Virus record (IMG/VR): IMGVR_UViG_3300046777_000499
Location: 1 to 26,755 of that record
DNA: 26,755 nt
Source of the DNA: a virus
Reading direction: 5' to 3' (one strand)
Part shown: positions 25,346 through 26,755 of the stretch, one piece after another
How the letters are laid out: every line of letters begins with the position of its first letter
How positions within the stretch are numbered: the stretch's first letter is position 1
Notes under the pieces: model-generated
What the model saw: only the letters and a program-made list of their open reading frames with translations
Databases searched by the model: none
What the model was told of the DNA's origin: nothing
Position numbers and translations under genes: made by a program

Positions 25346-26755
25346 GAATTGAACATGTCATTTTTGGAAACCTTATCGAAAACGAGGACTATGGGCGTAA
25401 GGTAATCCCGTTCCTCAAGGAAGAGTACTTTACTGATACCGTAGAACGCAAGATCTTTTCTATCATCAGTGACTACGTAGGGAAGTACAACAACTTCCCT
25501 ACCAAGTCTGCTGTGGAGATCGATCTTAACGAGGTAAGCGGTCTGTCTGACGACCAGTTCAAGGCAGCTAAGGACCTTGTCTCTGGTCTATCGAAGTCTG
25601 AAGATCGTGACATCGGTTGGCTGATCGACAACACTGAAAAGTTCTGTAAAGACAAGGCGCTTTACAATGCCTTGATGAAGTCGATTCAGATCGTAGACGA
25701 CAGCAAGAAGGATAGCATCAGCGTCGGTGCTATCCCTCAGATCCTGACTGATGCACTCGGTGTCTCGTTCGACACTCACATCGGTCACGACTTCCTTGAT
25801 GATACGGCCGAACGTTATGAATTCTACCATCGTAAGGAAGTCCGCATCGGGTTCGACCTTGACTTCTTTAACAAGATCACTCAAGGCGGTCTGCCTCGTA
25901 AGACTCTGAACATTGCCCTTGCCGGTACTGGTGTTGGTAAGTCTTTGTTCATGTGTCACTGCGCGGCTAACAACCTAATGTCTGGTCAGAACGTGCTGTA
26001 CATCACCATGGAAATGGCTGAAGAACGTATCGCTGAACGTATCGATGCCAACCTCCTCGGTGTTACTCTCGATGATTTGAAGGAACTTCCACAAGCCATC
26101 TACTACAAGTTGGTAGGTAAAGTGAAAGAGCGAGCCAAAGGTAAGCTCATTGTCAAGGAATACCCAACAGCATGCGCAGGCTCAGCAAACTTCAGGCATC
26201 TCTTGAACGAGTTGAAGATCAAGAAGAACTTCGTTCCGGATATCATCTACATCGACTACCTCAACATCTGCGCCTCGTCTCGGATCAAACCGGGTTCGAA
26301 CGTGAACTCGTACACCTACATCAAGGCGATCGCAGAAGAGCTCCGTGGCTTGGCCGTCGAGTTCAACGTACCCATCATATCGGCTACTCAGACTAATCGT
26401 TCGGGTTACAGTAACTCTGACGTAGGTCTCGAGGATACCTCTGAATCGTTCGGTCTGCCTGCAACAGCAGACTTCATGTTTGCCTTGATCACGAGCGACG
26501 AGCTTCGTCAACTCAACCAGATCATGGTCAAGCAGTTGAAGAACCGATACGGCGACCCGTCTATCCATAAACGGTTCGTCATCGGTGTAGACTATTCCAA
26601 GATGAGACTGTACAACGTAGAGTTGTCCGCTCAAGAGGATATCATGGACGATGAGGATCGACCAGTGTTTGACACCACTGGATCCGGTAGTAGGCTAGAC
26701 GAAGAGTCGAAGCCAGTGAATAAGTTCAATCGTAACAAGTTTGAAGGGTTTAAGT
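25342..26755 (+). CDS. 41: Replicative DNA helicase (T4 gp41, DnaB family), 3' end outside window
   Basis: At least 471 codons; the frame is open to the end of the window. Walker A AGTGVGKS (194-201), Walker B PDIIYIDYLN (about 299-308), an arginine finger region in KMRLYNVEL, and SATQTNRSGY with EDTSESFGLPATADFM (the DnaB-type sensor) are all seen. T4 gp41 is 475 residues and the visible protein is already of similar length, so few residues are missing. It unwinds DNA ahead of gp43 and pairs with primase gp61. ATGA overlap with uvsX. Confidence 0.97.
   Translation, partial: MRIEHVIFGNLIENEDYGRKVIPFLKEEYFTDTVERKIFSIISDYVGKYNNFPTKSAVEIDLNEVSGLSDDQFKAAKDLVSGLSKSEDRDIGWLIDNTEKFCKDKALYNALMKSIQIVDDSKKDSISVGAIPQILTDALGVSFDTHIGHDFLDDTAERYEFYHRKEVRIGFDLDFFNKITQGGLPRKTLNIALAGTGVGKSLFMCHCAANNLMSGQNVLYITMEMAEERIAERIDANLLGVTLDDLKELPQAIYYKLVGKVKERAKGKLIVKEYPTACAGSANFRHLLNELKIKKNFVPDIIYIDYLNICASSRIKPGSNVNSYTYIKAIAEELRGLAVEFNVPIISATQTNRSGYSNSDVGLEDTSESFGLPATADFMFALITSDELRQLNQIMVKQLKNRYGDPSIHKRFVIGVDYSKMRLYNVELSAQEDIMDDEDRPVFDTTGSGSRLDEESKPVNKFNRNKFEGFK

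Overview
The window is a piece of a large T4-like (Straboviridae-type or related) myovirus genome. Two blocks of T4 core replication genes frame it. On the left are the sliding clamp (gp45), the clamp-loader ATPase (gp44), the small clamp-loader subunit (gp62) and the translational repressor RegA. On the right are the family B DNA polymerase (gp43), the UvsX recombinase and the gp41 helicase, which runs off the window. T4-type late promoters (TATAAATA) support the assignment. The host cannot be read directly. The outer membrane protein style and the gene repertoire suggest an alphaproteobacterium, perhaps a rhizobial host, but this is inference.

Layout. 1-2927: end of an unrecognised enzyme-like gene, an SGNH-fold protein with a clamp-binding-like tail, a DUF3310-like protein and a glycosyltransferase. 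2931-5809: 45-44-small Zn protein-62-regA-small protein, an operon with start/stop overlaps, closed by a terminator. 5867-7821: small phage genes under two early-type promoters. 7831-13262: a tRNA array with about 30 tRNA or tRNA-like genes covering essentially every amino acid. Two long gene-less stretches rich in RNA hairpins interrupt it (about 10458-11412 and 12675-13188), and the first has an intact tRNA-like cloverleaf inside it. 13279-15047: peroxiredoxin, small membrane protein, cysteine-cluster protein and a secreted beta-barrel outer membrane protein, then a terminator. 15048-17988: three small genes, then a late-promoter cassette of radical SAM enzyme, sulfotransferase and 2OG-Fe(II) oxygenase. 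17998-20802: SprT-like metallopeptidase, small protein, cytidylyltransferase-like protein, dCMP deaminase, Hsp20, a membrane mini-protein and a second 2OG oxygenase. 20789-21406 (minus): GH19 endolysin. 21424 to end: gp43, a small acidic protein, uvsX, gp41.

Regulation. Twelve intergenic sites share one architecture, T(G/T)TAC(A/T), exactly 17 bases, then a TA-starting hexamer, and sit before genes or tRNA groups. They are read as the phage's early/middle promoters. Three TATAAATA boxes look like late promoters. Several replication-gene starts share a GGAG + AT-rich + ATG leader of the kind RegA could bind.

The most unusual parts are the roughly 950-nt structured RNA with an embedded tRNA, the late modification cassette, the phage-encoded outer membrane protein and the clamp-binding-like peptides on non-polymerase proteins.
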